The notes under the pieces are model-generated. The model saw nothing but the letters and a program-made list of their open reading frames with translations, did no database searches and was not told the DNA's origin. A program made the translations under genes and the position numbers. Below are positions 60,850 to 64,000 of a stretch of DNA of 64,000 nucleotides, one piece after another. Source of the DNA: Diphasiastrum complanatum (Eukaryota; Streptophyta; Lycopodiopsida; Lycopodiales; Lycopodiaceae); the NCBI GenBank assembly GCA_029204225.1, contig CM055102.1, positions 10,425,456-10,489,455 of the forward strand. The letters run 5' to 3'. The first letter of the stretch is position 1; every line of letters begins with the position of its first letter.

Positions 60850-61984
60850 CATAGGTAATGTTACTGCTCCTCCACATTGTCGAAAATTGAGAAGGTTATT
60901 AGAAATGAGCTCTGATTCGATATCTACAAACAGGTGCCTTAGCCAATTTGCCCCTTTGGTAGCATTCGTGGCAGCTATGTAATCTGATTCGGTTATGTTA
61001 CTAAGGTCTGCTTTCAGTTGTTCCAAGAGATTGAGCCTTGATTGCATAAAAATACAAATCCAGAAGTTGATCTTCTGGTATCGATATCTCCTTTCCAATC
61101 TGCATATGTGTATCCTTCGAGAATATTGGCAGATTGGATGTCTCAATAACATATGTTGGGATGTTTAGTTGCTTGGACGTATTTCATGACTTTTATGAGC
61201 GCTTTCCAATAGGTTAGACCTGGATTCGATAGGAACTGGTTGAGTGAACAGATCGAGTATGCAAGGTCTAGTCGTGTGCAGAGCATTGCATACATCAGTG
61301 AGCCGATGATGGAGTGAAATGGATATTGCTTCATTTCCTCATTTTCTGCCTCTGTTTAAGGAGATTATTCCTTTGAAATCTATAGACCAGGGTCGAGTGG
61401 AAAGTGACTCAATATGCAGTTGGCCATTCCATACTTTTCCAGCACGTTGGAGAGATATCTTTGTTGACTAATATAAATCAGTTTGCTTGGTCGAATTCAA
61501 AAAATTTTGATTTCGAGACAATAATGGGTTAGACCCATATCAGTCATATTGTACTCCCGAGCCAGCATGCATTTCGTTCCTTGATCAAATTCAGATTGTT
61601 TTAGAATAGTAGTGTATCATCTACATAAAGAGTGATGATTATAAAAAAAGTAGAAATAGACTTGAAATAAACGTTCAAGTCTCCCAAGTTTGGAATAAAA
61701 CCATTCTTGATCAGAAATCCATTGATTTTCTAGAACCAGGCTTTGGGTGACGGTTTCAACCCATAGAGAGCCTTGTGGATTTTGCATACAAGATGCTGCT
61801 TGCCCTTTAGTTCGTATCCCTCTAGATGCAATATATAGATTTCATCTTCGATAGTTCCATTCAGGAAGGCAGTCTGGACATCCATTTGGTGGACTTCGAG
61901 ATATGCTGCAGATGCAAAGGAGAGTAGTAGTCGGATCGAAGCATGTTTGACAACTGGGCGTGACAAAAATAATAACGTTGACAA
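60850..61984 (-). pseudogene. Copia RT and RNase H remnant
   Basis: Minus strand. RT: PVVKHASIRLLLSFASAAYL, VHQMDVQTAFLNGTIEDEIY, ALYGLKPSPKAWF (61730-61984); YHSTILKQ-type region in between with frame breaks; HSIIGSLMYAMLCTRLDLAY (61143-61334); RNase H: NITESDYIAATNATKGANWL (60823-61152). The catalytic YVDD is lost or obscured near 61620. It belongs to a lineage different from both the young element and F1-F3. Confidence 0.8.
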
Positions 61985-62115
61985 AAATCTAGCATCAAAG
62001 AGACGGAGATAGTTGTCACAAAAATCTGGGAGAAGCCTTTGGTGACAAGTCTGGCTTTATATCAATTGAGTCTTCCTTCAATGTCATACTTTGCCTTGAA
62101 TATCCATTTGTGTAA
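61985..62115 (-). pseudogene. Copia RT start with an LTR-like scrap
   Basis: 62030-62115 encodes on the minus strand a segment like KYDIEGRLN and YKARLVTKGF, the start of RT. 61988-62022 (TCTAGCATCAAAGAGACGGA) closely resembles part of the Ty3-like LTR near 48355-48385. The scrap separates the RT start from the RT body at 61984. Confidence 0.5.
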
Positions 62116-62309
62116 TACCCTATTACATGCATAGATCCATCATTGTTCACAATCGCAATTGTTGGGAAAATAGATCCAGAAAATGCATTACCTCTAATTC
62201 TCCAGTATCTGGTCTGTATACTGTCAGTTTTACTTGCTTTAAACTGGTCAATGTCATTGTCTTTCTTAGATGAGCACATTGCCTGGAACATAATCATGCT
62301 TGTCATCAT

Positions 62310-62879
62310 AAGGAATACCCTTAGTGAATAGTCCTAATTCTTAGCAAAAGCTCATATTGGTTCACTTTTTTGCTTGTTGTTTCAGCACTCATATCTCATT
62401 TTGTGATGCAAAATCCCAATCAACCTACTCAACTGATGAAAATAATCACCGAATATGAATAAATATCTAATGGATCCGACAATGAAAAGTTATCCAAAGT
62501 TATATTGAAGATAAAGAGGCCTCAATAAATGTTACTGAAGGAAGGTCTATATCCCGAAGGGCAGATATGAAACGACATGAACCTTAATATGAAGGCCAGC
62601 CCTAAGAGAAGAACTCTCTAGAAGACTCATTTATTGCACCTCAATCAAACGTTGTAACCTTCCACATACTTGTTTCTCATTGGAGCAAAGCCGCGTGACA
62701 AGGATGCCACCTAGGAAATTGTACACTTGTAGTTTTTCTAATGGATGTAATTAGTTAATTAAACTATATATGAAGCGACATATCGGTTACTAAAGAACTG
62801 CGTACTTTCTCACTCGTTCCCTATATGTACACCACTTACGCTTCAATACAACCATTGAGTTTTTCAAGAGATCACAGAG
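62310..62879. other. Intergenic, no gene seen
   Basis: No feature recognised. Confidence 0.3.
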
Positions 62880-64000
62880 AGAGTTTAAGTCTTCAAGTTG
62901 CTACGGAGTTATCTTTTATGCCAATGATGTGGTTCCATAAGGATTCACCGACGTTTTTGAATATGTGCATAGGATCCAATAGATGGTTTATCAATAAATT
63001 CCTCCAATAGGGTAATTTATGAAAAATAGACAACTGTTTCATACCATCAATGGATTCATTCCATGAAAAATTAACGTCGTGATGTTTAAGCCATTCACCA
63101 TGCCATTCCGCTACTCCATGCGTGGGGGTGGTGGTGTAGTTAGAGAATTATCTCCTCGCCCTCCAAAAAATTGCCTATTCAACCTTCGAAAAGGATGATC
63201 ATGCGGCAAGTATTTGCGATGATTTTCGTACACCACTTTTTTCAATATATTGTGCTATATCGACCCTCCAAAAGTGGTCCACAAATATAACATGTAACCC
63301 GATGTGGTTAAACCTGCATAGTTCATAAACCAAATTGAACATAAGCTTAGTTAAATATACTCAAATGTTAAATCCTAAAATGGATTAGATTCATTATATA
63401 GATACCTGAACATTCACTTAAACCGGGGTAATCATGCATCATGCACATTAGAATTCCACGAACAACGAAGTTCCTTTGTTGTAAAGGTCTTGAGATGTCG
63501 TAAGCGACCAAAGGTGCAAAATACACATCCATGTTCTTAGCCTTGTACTTTCCTTGAATTAATACAGCCAATAACAAGTGTCCCATTTTAATACTCAACC
63601 ATGGAGGTATGTTATAATTAACGAGCACAACTGGCCATGTGGACCGAGTTGACTCTTGAACGCTAAAAGGATTTATGCCATCCATAGCAAGGCCAAATCT
63701 CAAATTACGATGTTTGTTTTTAAACTCGGGCCATTGGTCTTCAATATGTTTCCATGCAGGTGAATCACTTGGTACTCGCATCACATCATCCGTAGATCGA
63801 TTTTTGACATGCCAATCCATTAGTTGTGCAAAAGATTGACATCGAAATAGACGTTGCAATCGTGGGATAATTGAAAAATGTCGTAACACGTTTCGTGGCA
63901 CTTTATCCCCTTGTACGTCATCTCGAAAATGTGGAGCGTTACACATTGGACATTGAAGCTTTTCTGAATGCTCACCTCTATATAGAACATAGTCTTCTGG
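62880..64000 (-). pseudogene. tnp2: CACTA (En/Spm) transposase, tnp2 type, partial
   Basis: Minus strand, entering from beyond the right edge. The intact frame 63368-63946 reads CNAPHFRDDVQ, IIPRLQRLFRCQ, NRSTDDVMRVPSDSPAWKHI, LRFGLAMDGINPF and LVNYNIPPWLSIKMGHLLLA, the Transposase_21/tnp2 signature with its conserved DGINPF. Leftward, after frame breaks and stops, follow HDHPFRRLNRQFFGG-like and LKHHDVNFSWNESIDGMKQL, then LPYWRN and LLDPMHIFKNV, the counterparts of the later tnp2 blocks. The left part is degenerate; the right part may continue intact outside the window. Autonomous elements of this class also encode tnpA, which is not visible. Confidence 0.88.

Overview
This is nuclear DNA of a land plant. 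Three things point to that: AP2/ERF transcription factor genes; Ty1/copia elements primed by initiator tRNA-Met and Ty3-type elements with primer sites complementary to plant tRNA-Asp; and a CACTA-type (tnp2) transposase at the right edge. The window is AT-rich and dominated by repeats. The only ordinary host genes I can support are three paralogous ERF genes. I cannot fix the species from the sequence.

Layout. 1-921: 3' end of a Ty3-like LTR element. 3029-13317: an old, frameshifted Copia element on the minus strand, split by a young Copia insertion (4170-10328, 682-bp LTRs, 5-bp target duplication). 13318-16880: a second old Copia of the same family on the plus strand, head to head with the first. 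16880-17945: 5' end of a Ty3-like element (minus). 18-25 kb: mostly unassigned, with a long GA tract, an 87-bp tRNA-derived SINE with perfect flanking repeats, and a 21-bp minisatellite. 25.1-36.3 kb: the ERF locus, with gene 1 on plus and genes 2 and 3 on minus inside a tandem duplication of about 3 kb. 36.3-39 kb: a dispersed repeat, a Copia protease scrap and a 1.2-kb foldback-like element. 39.4-41.9 kb: another Ty3-like 5' end with a 221-bp GA tract. 42-55 kb: remnants of one Copia family in head-to-tail order, one interrupted by a Ty3-like element and another by an unclassified 0.7-kb insert. 55-64 kb: more Copia scraps, an intron-containing transposase-like pseudogene I could not classify, two unassigned reading frames, and the CACTA transposase.

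How the parts relate. The ERF genes share an AP2 domain, a C-terminal block and a TATA-proximal promoter block, so they are true duplicates. They differ in start codon and in one DNA-contact residue, and gene 2 has an extra in-frame segment with splice signals. The rest records serial insertion. Insertion points can be read to the base in two places because the split reading frames rejoin. The items most worth following are the transposase-like gene (57.3-59.8 kb), the foldback element, the SINE and the ERF paralogue divergence.
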